55,640 nt of DNA from Bacteroides sp. (lineage in GTDB: Bacteria; Bacteroidota; Bacteroidia; Bacteroidales; Muribaculaceae), in assembly GCA_014802345.1 (NCBI GenBank), contig JAAVCM010000025.1, forward strand, positions 24,674 to 80,313, given 5' to 3'. Shown piece by piece: positions 1 to 17,444 of this stretch. The notes beneath the pieces are model-generated. The model did no database searches. It was not told where the DNA came from and saw only the letters and a program-made list of their open reading frames with translations. The position numbers and the translations under genes were made by a program. Position 1 is the first letter of the stretch. Each line of letters starts with the position of its first letter.

Positions 1-1004
1 ACAAGATGCTCCACACGCGCCTGAGCCTCGCGGAGATAGGCCGAGTTGATGATTTCTTTGCCCGGCTCGGTGATTATGGCATAGTCGTAGGGGGCAATCT
101 GGCAGTAGTAGAAGGGGAAATCGCCTTGACCCCAAAGGTTACGCCATCCCTTTATCATCGTCGAGAACATATCGGTGTAGGAATGTGCGCGGTTCCAGTT
201 GTCCTCACCCTGATACCATATTACACCGCGCATCGACATCCCGATAAGCGGATTGAGCATACCTTTGAAAAGCACACTCGGGGTGCGATTTTTCGAGGGA
301 ATCTTTCCGTCGACGGCAGGAATATTGACAGCCGCCTCGGGGAAGGCAGCAAGCATCTCGTCGTTCATCCACGCTTCGCAGGCCGAACCACCCCATGCTA
401 CAACGACCAGACCGACAGGCACATCAAGCATCTCCTCGATTTCACGACCGAAGAAATAGGCTGTCGCGCTGAAATTTCTGACAGTAGCGGGTGAGGCTTC
501 CGCCCATGAGCCGGTGACATCATCGACAGGAACGGTCGACGAGTTACGCTTGACGGTGAAAAGGCGGATGTTAGGGTTACGGCTTTTGAGGGTTGCCATG
601 TTCGCGCCCTCGACCGGCTGATTCTTGAAACCCTTCATCGGCATCTCCATGTTGCTCTGTCCTGAACAGAGCCACACCTCGCCGAGCATGACATTGCTGA
701 GGGTGAGCGGAGTGCCGTCACTGACGGTCACCGTGTAGGGGCCTCCCGCAGCGGGAGTAGGAATGGAAATCTTCCATTTTCCATCCTTGTCTGACTTGGT
801 GGAATAGGTCTGATTGTTCCATGTCGGGGTGACCGTGACGGTGGACGACGCTTTGGCCGTACCCCACATATTGGCATCGGTGTTCTGCTGAATCACCATA
901 TTGTCGCCGAAGATTGCGGGCATCTTCACCTCTGCCCCGGCATTAAATCCGAGAGACATCAAGGCCGCAAGCCCGAAAGTCCTATATATACGGTTGGTTT
1001 TCAT
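1..1004 (-). CDS. SGNH-type sialate/acetyl esterase, 3' end cut by window
   Basis: Partial gene: it starts at the ATG at 1004 and is still open at base 1, giving 334 codons. The N terminus is a signal peptide (hydrophobic stretch ending near residue 24). A beta-sandwich-like domain follows, then the SGNH hydrolase block GQSNM at residues 115-119, where Ser117 is the expected nucleophile. The downstream segment with WYQGEDN is typical of sialate O-acetylesterase-like proteins. The His/Asp end of the triad lies outside the window. It begins 9 bp after the GH106 stop, so it is the last visible gene of the long glycosidase operon. In pectin loci such esterases are thought to remove O-acetyl groups from side-chain sugars such as methylfucose and aceric acid of RG-II; that substrate is inferred from context only. 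Cellular site: probably periplasm. Confidence 0.85.
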   Translation of the reverse strand, partial: MKTNRIYRTFGLAALMSLGFNAGAEVKMPAIFGDNMVIQQNTDANMWGTAKASSTVTVTPTWNNQTYSTKSDKDGKWKISIPTPAAGGPYTVTVSDGTPLTLSNVMLGEVWLCSGQSNMEMPMKGFKNQPVEGANMATLKSRNPNIRLFTVKRNSSTVPVDDVTGSWAEASPATVRNFSATAYFFGREIEEMLDVPVGLVVVAWGGSACEAWMNDEMLAAFPEAAVNIPAVDGKIPSKNRTPSVLFKGMLNPLIGMSMRGVIWYQGEDNWNRAHSYTDMFSTMIKGWRNLWGQGDFPFYYCQIAPYDYAIITEPGKEIINSAYLREAQARVEHL

Positions 1005-1013
1005 TGCTACTGG

Positions 1014-4000
1014 TTATTTTTTATTTTCTGATATTACACTTATTGAGACAGGACCTTTAAGGCCGGCGGGAAGCAGTGTCTGCTCCGCGCGGCGATACTT
1101 GCCGTTGGTCCATATACCGTCAAACGGAGCCTTGCCCTCGTCAGCGCCGAGAAGTGCGTTGGCCCATGTATTGGTCACGTCAATGGTCAGCTTATTCTTC
1201 CCTTTCTTGATGGCATCCGTTATGTCGACCGTGTAAGGCGCGGTCCAGACAATTCCGCAATCAATACCGTTGACCTTGACGGTAGCCACGTCGTGGAGTC
1301 CGTCGAGGTTGAGCATCACGCGGTCTTTCTTAGAGAATTTCGGAGCTTTGAACTCTGTTGTGTAGACGGCTGTTCCGGAATAATACTCCACATCCTTATA
1401 AGGGAGCGAAGTCCAGTCAAAGAGGTAATCGGTATTGATCTCACGTCCGGTGGTCAGGAATTCCACGTCCCATTTAGCCTTTGAGAGCGGAGTTTCCTTG
1501 ACTGCAATCATCGGAGCCTTGCCCGAGAGAGCCGAAGTCGGTTCGCGGAACACGATGAAAGCCGATTCCGCTCCGTCGAGAATCATTTTCACCTCAGTGC
1601 GGCCATCCTTGGTCTGCCAGTCAAGCTGCTTGTCAATACGTCCTGTCATCGGGTCCCAAAGTTCGGGCAGACGACCGCTGACACGAAACGAGGCGGTGAT
1701 TTCGCGTGGCTGCTCCTCCTGATTGGAGATAAAATAGAGGTCAACATTGTCGCCTTCGTGACGGCGATGGGTCCAAGCTATGTTTTCAGGCACCTCAACG
1801 TCGCGTTCAAGACCGTAGGCGGTGAAATCGTCGCTGACGTAGGGCAACTGAGGCACCACGACACCGGCCTTAACGAGTTCCGCCACCTTATTCCTGACCT
1901 CCGGGCTGAGGGTCGTGTCCGGCATAAGCTGAGAGGCAAGCGGAAGCACAAGAACCTTATAGGACGCACCGCCGGGAAGCACCATACGGCCATTTTCGGC
2001 TTTGGCGAGACGCAGAAGCGCATCCTTGTTCATCGAATCGTAGTTGTAGCCGCGCATCGGATTTATCCACTTCTCAGGGTCGGCCATATTTGCCGAGTGT
2101 GTGACTCCGACGGGGACTGTGCGCAGCGGTTCGCCGACGTTTGCCATACGCTGTTTCTCCGATTCCACACGCTCCTCGCCGAAGATTCCGGGAAGCGAGG
2201 AGACGAGACGGTCAGGAAGCACTGAGCGACGCGGAATTTCCTCGCCGGTGAAGACGGCAATGTCGATGACGGGAGTACCATATTGGAGCAATGCCTGCGT
2301 CCGGCGCATATAGTCGGTCAACCCCTTTCCGCCGTCGGCCCACCAAGTGTTGTCACGCTGGAAGAAAAGGCCGATACCGTCAAGCGTCATGCCCGGCTTC
2401 TTGTCAAGATAGGGATTGTGGGTATTGACGTGGTAGAACATACGGTTGATGCCGAGCGCATAGTTACGGTCAAGGAGAGTTTTGAGCGTTGCGGGCGTCT
2501 CGTCCCATGTGCCGCGAAGTTCGGTGAAACCCTCAGCCTGAATGATGTTCTTGCCGTAAATATGTCCGCCGTGGATGGCATCGAGCATATCATTGGGCTT
2601 GTCGTGGGTCGGACTACGGAGCCAGAATTCACCCATCGGGAAATCCACGGCCTGATAGTGCATCATGCCGTCGCTCACCATTGTCGGCGAGACACATTCA
2701 GCCGAAAGGTAGCAATCATATTCCTTGGCTTTATCGGCAAGCACGTCATAGAACACATCGACGACAAGCTCTGCGGCAGTCGTGCGAACATCGCGCAACA
2801 CTTTCTCCGATGTCTCCACATCGTCGACAGGTACTCCGGCAAAGAGGGGAAGATAGGGCATAAGGTCGTAACCGCGACGACGCTTGAATTCAGCGGCGAA
2901 ATTATCGCTCCAATTCTGGCTGCCACATTCCCAACTGTCGACGTGCATATATTTAAGTGCGTTTTTGGCAGCCTCCTTATTCTTCACATCCTTGAAGGCA
3001 CGTCCAAACCAGTTGTCGACCTGCTTTTCCACGGCTGCACGACTGAACTTATCGGCTTCAAGACCCTGCCCTGCTCCGCCGGTGGCATTGGTGTGACCGG
3101 TAGATGTATGGCCCACACGCATGATGCGCCACTCCCCTTTCGGAAGCGATGCTGAGAGAGTGCCATTGCGCATCTGAGGGGTAAGGTCGATTATCTCCTC
3201 CTTCTTCACGCAGAGTTCGGCGGGGATTTCAGTGTCGGTAGTCGCGGGAGCGACGCGCCAGACAAGGCCGGCCTTGCCTTCCCACTGGTTGAGCTTAGGG
3301 TCGCCGCTGAGGACTATTTCCTTTATTTTCAAATTCGGTTTCCACTTGGCGGCATCAATATCCTCGCTGCCGGGTTCACTTCCGGCGGGAGTCCATGCGA
3401 AGCGGAAATATCGGGCTGTCGTCGGAGGTATGGCGTGGGTGCTTTGCGCATCGGTATTCTGCCATCCCTGACGTGCGGGCTGAAGCTGCTTTACCTCGCG
3501 GAAATTCTTGCCGTCGTCGCTGGCAAGCACTTTGAGGCGGTGAGCCTGATAGTTGTTTCCCGAAAGCACTATTTCGACATTGCTGACATTCACAGGTGTA
3601 TCATATTCATACTGAATCCAGCAGGGAACCGACGAGCGGATGACACCCTTTTCGTCGATATTCACACCCTTGCCTGGAGCTACGTCAGCATTGACATTAC
3701 CGACAGTAATCTTAGGCTTCTGACTCACCTTGCGTCCCTTGACCGGCATGGCGAGGAGGGCGATGTCTTCATAGTAGCCCTCATAGTTCTCGGGGACAGG
3801 GAGCAGAAGGTTCTCTACCACCCCACCCTTCACTATGGTGTCGGCAGTCACGACCTTCTGCATTGATTCCGCAGGTGAAATCCACGGACCTCCGGCGAGT
3901 GCAAAGCCGTCGCAGATGTGCATACCGAGTTTCAGCCCGAGGCTGTCGGCAATCTCCATGCTGCGCCCGACGAGCCTCCACCATTCAGGCGACAGTTGCG

Positions 4001-4259
4001 GAGCCTTACCCTCGTACTGAGGGCCCGCCTCCACACTTTTTATCGGCATAAGATATGTTCCGCCGAGGCCGACCTGCTTCATGGCTTCAAGATCTGCCTT
4101 GATACCTTCTTCGGTCACTGCTCCATACATCCAGTACCAGAAGCACCAAGGATTGGCTTCAAAGGGGGGCTCGACAAAAACCTGTTCGAGTGCCGACTGC
4201 CCTGACATATTTAATGCCAGAGCCGTCGTCACCGAAAGGAATATATTGCGTAAATTCAT
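1014..4259 (-). CDS. GH106 alpha-L-rhamnosidase
   Basis: This 1081-residue exported enzyme has a short signal peptide (cleavage near residue 20) and the GH106 opening block NPWCFWYWM at residues 36-44, followed by a TIM-barrel-type catalytic region. A discoidin/CBM-like insert spans about residues 190-320, and a galactose-binding-like beta domain closes the protein (about 950-1060). The acidic residues in DSWE (Glu444) and QAEGFTE (Glu576) are good catalytic candidates. They sit at a constant offset of 17 from the pair I remember for BT0986 (461 and 593), a recollection that should be checked. GH106 enzymes are calcium-dependent inverting rhamnosidases. In the RG-II pathway this family removes an alpha-linked rhamnose from side chain B. 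The gene lies 9 bp after the preceding GH2 and 9 bp before the acetylesterase. Confidence 0.92.
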   Translation of the reverse strand: MNLRNIFLSVTTALALNMSGQSALEQVFVEPPFEANPWCFWYWMYGAVTEEGIKADLEAMKQVGLGGTYLMPIKSVEAGPQYEGKAPQLSPEWWRLVGRSMEIADSLGLKLGMHICDGFALAGGPWISPAESMQKVVTADTIVKGGVVENLLLPVPENYEGYYEDIALLAMPVKGRKVSQKPKITVGNVNADVAPGKGVNIDEKGVIRSSVPCWIQYEYDTPVNVSNVEIVLSGNNYQAHRLKVLASDDGKNFREVKQLQPARQGWQNTDAQSTHAIPPTTARYFRFAWTPAGSEPGSEDIDAAKWKPNLKIKEIVLSGDPKLNQWEGKAGLVWRVAPATTDTEIPAELCVKKEEIIDLTPQMRNGTLSASLPKGEWRIMRVGHTSTGHTNATGGAGQGLEADKFSRAAVEKQVDNWFGRAFKDVKNKEAAKNALKYMHVDSWECGSQNWSDNFAAEFKRRRGYDLMPYLPLFAGVPVDDVETSEKVLRDVRTTAAELVVDVFYDVLADKAKEYDCYLSAECVSPTMVSDGMMHYQAVDFPMGEFWLRSPTHDKPNDMLDAIHGGHIYGKNIIQAEGFTELRGTWDETPATLKTLLDRNYALGINRMFYHVNTHNPYLDKKPGMTLDGIGLFFQRDNTWWADGGKGLTDYMRRTQALLQYGTPVIDIAVFTGEEIPRRSVLPDRLVSSLPGIFGEERVESEKQRMANVGEPLRTVPVGVTHSANMADPEKWINPMRGYNYDSMNKDALLRLAKAENGRMVLPGGASYKVLVLPLASQLMPDTTLSPEVRNKVAELVKAGVVVPQLPYVSDDFTAYGLERDVEVPENIAWTHRRHEGDNVDLYFISNQEEQPREITASFRVSGRLPELWDPMTGRIDKQLDWQTKDGRTEVKMILDGAESAFIVFREPTSALSGKAPMIAVKETPLSKAKWDVEFLTTGREINTDYLFDWTSLPYKDVEYYSGTAVYTTEFKAPKFSKKDRVMLNLDGLHDVATVKVNGIDCGIVWTAPYTVDITDAIKKGKNKLTIDVTNTWANALLGADEGKAPFDGIWTNGKYRRAEQTLLPAGLKGPVSISVISENKK

Positions 4260-4268
4260 CGTGTATTC

Positions 4269-7109
4269 TTACTCAAAATTAAGGATGATGCGGCCGGTAC
4301 GCTGACCCTCGACCCACTTGGGCTGCGAGGAGGGGCCGACGAGGTCGGTTGTGTTGACCTTATTGCGTACAGGAGGAATCACCTCCATGATTGCGATGCC
4401 GGTCTTAGGCAGATTATAGAGGATGTGGTCACGACCGTCGCGGGGCTCGTAGACACCTACATAGCTGCCGGGAGTCTCGTTGATGATGTTGATGGTGCCG
4501 TCCTGAGTCTTGATATCCATCCAGTCCACGTTGGCAAAATAGCCCTTGAACTCAGGATAAGTGAAGCTCTCGGCGGGTATGGGATCATTGTAGTCATTCT
4601 CCCATACGCCATACTGCGGGCCGTGGAGACGGTTCTGCCATACGCGGTAGGGACCGTCGCCGACCCAACGCTTGCTGATGACTTTATTTTCGGGGAAGTC
4701 AAACTTCACACCCATAAGGTCGATGACTCCGTTGAAATTATAGGCGAAGTCAAGTGCGGCGCTGCCGTCAGGCATGATTGTCCACTTGGCATTGTCAAAG
4801 TTACCGAGTTTATACTCAGAAGTAACGACCACATCGTTGCCCTCCTTTTCGGCCTTGATTCCGACAAACTTGCCGAGGTCTTCAAATTCGGTGTACTGGG
4901 TCTTTTTCTTCTCGGCTTGCTTGTCGTCATGGTTGTAGAAACCGTCCATCGAGCGGTCAGAACGCTTGGCGACAATCACACGCGGGCCGTCGGTGAGTTC
5001 AATGAGGCGACCGTTGACATCAACACCCATGAGCTGACCGTTTTTCTTGCTGAAATGATAGGTGCGGCCGTTCGCGCTGACGTTGATTTCGTCGGTGGTC
5101 TCGGTCACGACAGGTGCTGCACCTGACTTGGTGACATTGGCAGCCTTCTTCTTGCCGACGACTTCATGTGACCATGTGAAAAGGTCCTTGCCGAAATTAT
5201 CTGTGACAGTGAGTTCAAGCGCGTCGGTCTCGGGTTTGAGGGTCGGGATGGTCACCGTACCGCTGCTGCGCGCAGGTATGTCGGAGAACTTGGCCTTACC
5301 TTCGGCAACCACTTTCGCTCCGCCCTTCGAGCCGGGAGCAGGCATGGCAAGCTGACGCCATGTGAGGGTGCAGCCGTCAAGATTGATGAAATCATAACGG
5401 TTCTCGACTTCGAGTTTGCCGTCGAATTCAGGAGTGATGGTCTCGTTCATAATCTGGATGGGACACCACACCTCCTTGACGGTCCAGTAGCTGCCCTCCT
5501 TCTCGTGGTGGGGACCGACGATGCCGTCAGCGCCATAGTTGCCGCAGTTGTCGATGAAGCCGTCCATGTCGACACGCTTCACACCCTCGTCGGCAAGCAC
5601 CCAGAGGAAACCGCCGGCACATTTGGGATTGTTGCGCATCATTTCCCAATAGTCATACAGACCTGCGCCGTGACCGCCGTCATAGAGACCGTGGAGGAAC
5701 TCGGTCGGCATAAAGATTTCGGGCAGACGCATATAGTCCTGACTCTCGCCATAGGAGCGGTAGTGCATGGTCTCGAAGCCGCCGAAATTGCCCTGAGGAT
5801 GAAGCACGGGACGCTTCTGCGGGTCATATTTGTGGAACTCGCCGTTAAGCTCGTCGTTCCAGCCCTTTTCATTACCGTTGCTCCACCAGATGATGGAAGG
5901 ATGGTTGACATCGCGCTCCACCATCTCCCTGACAAGTTTCTGACCGTTAATGGTCTCGTGCTTTCCGTGCCATCCTGTCAGCTCGTCCATCACATAAAGG
6001 CCGAGGGAGTCGCAGATTTCATAGAACTCAGGGTCGGCGGGATAGTGGGAAAGACGCACGGCGTTCATGTTCATTGATTTGATAAGCTCGACATCTTCCA
6101 GATTCTTCTGACGGCTGAGAGTGCGTCCGCTCTCGGGACGGAAACTGTGGCGGTTGACACCACGGATGTTGATTTTCTTACCGTTGATATAGAGGCCGTC
6201 GCTCTCGCGCACCTCGATGGTACGGAAGCCGAACTTCTTGTTTTCCTTGTGAAGCACCTTGCCGGAAGCATCGGAGAGGGTGAATTCAGCTTTGTAGAGC
6301 TCGGGGGTCTCGGCGCTCCATGTGGCAGGAGAGTTGACCTTTAATTCGACCTGACCGTCACCGGCTCCCTGACGGATGGGGGTCACTGTCTCGCCGACCT
6401 TCTTGCCGTTCTTGTCGGTTATGACTGTGGTAATCTTACCACCCTCGACAGGCATACTCAGAGTATAGTCGGCAGTGAAAGTACCGTCAGCCTTCGCATC
6501 AATGGCGATGTGCTTCATGTTGAGCGCGGGACGTGCCTGCATGAACACGGGACGCCATATTCCGCCGAAGTTCCAGTAGTCGGCGCGACGCTCGGCGAGG
6601 TTGACGCCGGCATTCTCGCTCTCCTTGGCTACGGTCACTTCCAGACGGTTTTTCTTGTCAGGGCCGAAGAACACGCGGTCACTGACATCATAGATGAAAC
6701 GATAGAAACCACCCTGATGCTTCGAACCGGCCTTACGGCCGTTGATAAGCACGTCGGTGTCCGTCATGGCAGCCTCGAAAACAAGTTCAATCTGTTTTCC
6801 GCGCCACGATTCGGGAAGCTCAAATTCGAATTTATATTTACCCTTTTCGTCGGCCACACCTTCGGGGAAGGCTTTGCCGTAGAATTTCATACCGTACTGA
6901 TATGTGCCGAATCCTTGGAGTTCCCAGCATGAAGGCACACCGATTTTCTTCCACTCGCCGGAGTTGTTGCCGTCGGTACACATAAAGTCCCATTCGACCA
7001 TGTCGTCACAGCCGGTACCCGAGAGATACTGGCGCTCGGTATTGACACTCTGTGCCAGCAGACTCATTCCCGCGAGGAGGGAAGAGATAGTTAATAAAGT
7101 TTTTCTCAT
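4269..7109 (-). CDS. GH2 exo-beta-glycosidase (beta-galacturonidase or galactosidase type)
   Basis: This 946-residue secreted glycoside hydrolase has a signal peptide (residues 1-20). The GH2 modules follow in order: N-terminal jelly roll (about 30-190), immunoglobulin-like sandwich (about 195-300) and TIM barrel (about 300-600), then C-terminal beta domains. The acid/base is Glu414 in WWSNGNE, and the nucleophile is probably Glu470 in MPTEF. It lacks the standard LacZ SEY(A/C)HAMGN nucleophile block, so it is a different GH2 subgroup from its upstream neighbour. RG-II loci carry several GH2 enzymes that remove beta-linked galacturonate, beta-galactose or alpha-L-arabinopyranose. Which of these is cleaved here cannot be read from the sequence. 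It is 78 bp downstream of the LacZ-type GH2 and in the same transcription unit. Confidence 0.88.
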   Translation of the reverse strand: MRKTLLTISSLLAGMSLLAQSVNTERQYLSGTGCDDMVEWDFMCTDGNNSGEWKKIGVPSCWELQGFGTYQYGMKFYGKAFPEGVADEKGKYKFEFELPESWRGKQIELVFEAAMTDTDVLINGRKAGSKHQGGFYRFIYDVSDRVFFGPDKKNRLEVTVAKESENAGVNLAERRADYWNFGGIWRPVFMQARPALNMKHIAIDAKADGTFTADYTLSMPVEGGKITTVITDKNGKKVGETVTPIRQGAGDGQVELKVNSPATWSAETPELYKAEFTLSDASGKVLHKENKKFGFRTIEVRESDGLYINGKKINIRGVNRHSFRPESGRTLSRQKNLEDVELIKSMNMNAVRLSHYPADPEFYEICDSLGLYVMDELTGWHGKHETINGQKLVREMVERDVNHPSIIWWSNGNEKGWNDELNGEFHKYDPQKRPVLHPQGNFGGFETMHYRSYGESQDYMRLPEIFMPTEFLHGLYDGGHGAGLYDYWEMMRNNPKCAGGFLWVLADEGVKRVDMDGFIDNCGNYGADGIVGPHHEKEGSYWTVKEVWCPIQIMNETITPEFDGKLEVENRYDFINLDGCTLTWRQLAMPAPGSKGGAKVVAEGKAKFSDIPARSSGTVTIPTLKPETDALELTVTDNFGKDLFTWSHEVVGKKKAANVTKSGAAPVVTETTDEINVSANGRTYHFSKKNGQLMGVDVNGRLIELTDGPRVIVAKRSDRSMDGFYNHDDKQAEKKKTQYTEFEDLGKFVGIKAEKEGNDVVVTSEYKLGNFDNAKWTIMPDGSAALDFAYNFNGVIDLMGVKFDFPENKVISKRWVGDGPYRVWQNRLHGPQYGVWENDYNDPIPAESFTYPEFKGYFANVDWMDIKTQDGTINIINETPGSYVGVYEPRDGRDHILYNLPKTGIAIMEVIPPVRNKVNTTDLVGPSSQPKWVEGQRTGRIILNFE

Positions 7110-7187
7110 CGTATCGTTAGATTTATATTTCTATTCGCAGTTTAATGTATGATATGGTTTATACGTCAGTTTTTTCATCGGTGATAT

Positions 7188-14679
<7,492 letters not shown>

Positions 14680-14720
14680 GTTCAGAATTTCTGTTATGTA
14701 TTGATGATTAAGGAATGGAA

Positions 14721-17414
14721 TCAGTAGAACAGCCAGTCCATTGCTTCGTCAGCACCGGCAAGGGCGGCATTGCGCGGGGTGATGTTGTCGGAGGTAAATC
14801 CGAGTACAAGTGCATAGCCCTTGGGGAGATTGAGCGAGTGCTTGCCGGGAGCGAAGTTATAGGCATGGATATTGGCAAGCGGCATCTTGTCAAGGTGTAT
14901 TGCATTGGTCAGCACAGGTTCAGCCTGACCATATTCGTTGGCGGTAGCGTCTGTTTCGAGTTTCGGAGCTTTGGCATATTTCTTCTGGTCATCCTTGAAA
15001 TATGCCACGAGGAGCTTGACAGGTTCCGAACACTCGAATTCCAGATTGGTTCCGTCCTTGCGCTGCACATCGCCGTTGAGCCTGAAAGCAGTGAGACCTT
15101 GAAGTTCAGGTGCGATGGCCTCTATCTTAGCCTCAGGCATATTTTCTATCAGCACGGCACCGTCGGTGAGCTTGACACGGTTCCATGAGCCTTTGAGCTT
15201 CACATTTGCATCGGTGAGGGGCTTGATGGTCTCGTCCTTGTCGGAAACCTTACCGGCAGCCTTATCCTTGAGCATGGCTATGTTGGCCTTGAAGTTGTCA
15301 AGTTCAGCCTGATAGTGAGGGAGCATCTCCTCCCAAGTCTTGTTCTTGCCACCGTCGCCGGCGATGGGGATACGGCGCATGGTGGTCTGCATACTGTTGG
15401 CATATCGGTAAGTACCTTTCGTGCGCTCGACAAGCTGATTGTAGTAGTCAAGGCTTTCGGAAAGGAGGGGAACGGCGGCATCAAGATATTTGAGGTCCTT
15501 TGTCCACTGATAGTTAAGAACCTGCTGGGCTGCCTTGACCTTACGGTCGAAGAAATAGGCGAACAGGCGGTAACACTCCATGTCGTTGCTCAGACGGTCA
15601 AATTCCTCCTGATTGCTCTTGACCTTGCCTATGCTGTTGATTGCGGCAACGGCTTTGTCGCCGTGGGCGACACACTGTGCGACTATGTCAAGGGGGAGTT
15701 CTCCAACATGCGCCTCGCCCTTATGCTCTTTCTCAACAAACTCAATCAATTTCTCACCCTCCGGACCGCAGCTCTCGTAGAAGCCGGGATAGATGGTGTA
15801 CTTGTAAGGATTGACAAGCTGACTCATGAACATACCGAGCAGTAGGGTCTGACGGTTGCCCTCGGTAATGCCGAAGCGACGGAGAAGTTTGGGGGCGATT
15901 TCGCCTGACTCTTCAAAAGCCTCACGGATAGCGGCACCCTTTTCGTCGGGCAGCCCGTAGGTGCGGGCAAAGCGGTGGTTCCAGTATTTGACTTCATCCT
16001 CACGGTCGCGTCGGCAGTTCCATGCGTAGCGTCCCCACCCTTCGTACCATGTGCTGTCGCGGACGAGCTGCAATTCACGGCCCCCTCCGGCGATACTGTC
16101 GGCTGAGTAAGGCCAATCCCAGTAGGATGCCTGAGGATAGAGATGGAGAGCATTGGCACCGTGGATGTCGTGCATCGCGGTGACCGCTTTCTGGGTGAAG
16201 TCGGGAGAGCTCCATCGCCACGGTTCGAGGTTGGCGAGGATATGTACGTTGCTGATATGCACACTGCCGAGTGAGCTGAGTCCGCGGTGGATTTCTGTCC
16301 ACGGGCCGCGCGGCTCGTAGGTGGTCAGCGACTCGCCGTTATACTTGTGCATCGTGTAGAGATTCTTGTAGAGAGGCAGTGCGGCATCCATGACGGCCTT
16401 ACAGTCAGTGTCGTGGGCGCGGAGGAGCAGCGGAGGCTCGTCGGTGCGGCCTAGCTTGGCAAGACCATCCTTCACACCGGGGATGATGGTTTCGGTGAAC
16501 CATACCACATCATCCTCGTATGTATCCATCGCTTCGCCGAGGCAGACGAGAAGACCTACGTTGGGATATTTCTCAATGAAAGCCGCCACACTCTTGCGCG
16601 TATAGTCGCTCACAAGCGGAGTGATGGGGCGGTTACGGTCCTGAGTCTTCATTCCGTAGTGTTCGGCAAAAGGCTTGGAAAGCAGAATGTTGTAGAACAT
16701 CTGAATAACGAAGATACCACGCTTCTCAGCCTCGGTGGTGAGGAATGAGAACATTTCCTCATTTTTCTTGAAAGTCTCGTCGTCGACCTCTACGGCAAAG
16801 GGATAGTCCTCGAGCTTCACGAGTGAGGCAAAGGGGTGACCGTTCCAGAGATAGAGCGAGTTCATGCGGTTTTCAACGAGCATATCGAGATACTTGATCC
16901 AAAGCTCCTTGTCGTAGAACCACGGGAAGTTTTCAGGGGTATAGGGGTACTCGTAGACAGCACGACCCGGAAGGAGATAGGGTTTCTGCACACCGACACA
17001 GGCACCGCGAAGCACCATTTCAGGCGCATCGGTGAACGTGGCGGGAAGATTGTCGAGATTGCCATCTGTTTCAAGGCGTTCAGCCAGCTCACGGCAGCCG
17101 TAGATTACGCCTGAACCGTCGTTGCCCTTTACCTCTATAATATTGTCGTCCGAAGTTATAGTGAATCCTTCTTTGGGACCCACACTGTCGGTCGCTTCCG
17201 AAAGACGGATGATTTTAACACCCTCCTTAGCATCAGCGGGACTGACTACATCGTAGCCCTTCCCTTCAAGCACACCTGTAATGTGTTCGGCTGCAAATTT
17301 CATACGGCTGGACCCATCCTCGGGATATTCCAGAGCTATCGTCTTGCGTCCTCCGCAACTCCACACCAGAAGAGCGGTAAACACAACGAATATATATTTT
17401 GCAAAATGCTTCAT
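14721..17414 (-). CDS. GH138 alpha-galacturonidase lipoprotein
   Basis: This 897-residue protein starts with a lipoprotein signal; the lipobox LVWSC puts the lipidated cysteine at residue 20. Domain order is an N-terminal alpha/beta domain of the kind found before glucuronidase-like barrels (about 25-130), a TIM barrel (about 135-480), a helical region and a C-terminal beta domain. Glu294 in CLGEA and Glu361 in YNGES fall exactly at the positions I recall for the catalytic pair of the characterised GH138 enzyme BPA0997, which strongly supports the family call. GH138 removes the alpha-1,2-linked galacturonate from rhamnose in RG-II chain A. The gene lies immediately before the GH137-GH2 fusion, the same adjacency as BT0997-BT0996. 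It is likely anchored in the periplasm or at the cell surface. Confidence 0.88.
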   Translation of the reverse strand: MKHFAKYIFVVFTALLVWSCGGRKTIALEYPEDGSSRMKFAAEHITGVLEGKGYDVVSPADAKEGVKIIRLSEATDSVGPKEGFTITSDDNIIEVKGNDGSGVIYGCRELAERLETDGNLDNLPATFTDAPEMVLRGACVGVQKPYLLPGRAVYEYPYTPENFPWFYDKELWIKYLDMLVENRMNSLYLWNGHPFASLVKLEDYPFAVEVDDETFKKNEEMFSFLTTEAEKRGIFVIQMFYNILLSKPFAEHYGMKTQDRNRPITPLVSDYTRKSVAAFIEKYPNVGLLVCLGEAMDTYEDDVVWFTETIIPGVKDGLAKLGRTDEPPLLLRAHDTDCKAVMDAALPLYKNLYTMHKYNGESLTTYEPRGPWTEIHRGLSSLGSVHISNVHILANLEPWRWSSPDFTQKAVTAMHDIHGANALHLYPQASYWDWPYSADSIAGGGRELQLVRDSTWYEGWGRYAWNCRRDREDEVKYWNHRFARTYGLPDEKGAAIREAFEESGEIAPKLLRRFGITEGNRQTLLLGMFMSQLVNPYKYTIYPGFYESCGPEGEKLIEFVEKEHKGEAHVGELPLDIVAQCVAHGDKAVAAINSIGKVKSNQEEFDRLSNDMECYRLFAYFFDRKVKAAQQVLNYQWTKDLKYLDAAVPLLSESLDYYNQLVERTKGTYRYANSMQTTMRRIPIAGDGGKNKTWEEMLPHYQAELDNFKANIAMLKDKAAGKVSDKDETIKPLTDANVKLKGSWNRVKLTDGAVLIENMPEAKIEAIAPELQGLTAFRLNGDVQRKDGTNLEFECSEPVKLLVAYFKDDQKKYAKAPKLETDATANEYGQAEPVLTNAIHLDKMPLANIHAYNFAPGKHSLNLPKGYALVLGFTSDNITPRNAALAGADEAMDWLFY

Positions 17415-17444
17415 GAATCTTTAAAATTTTGAAATAAGGAGAGG

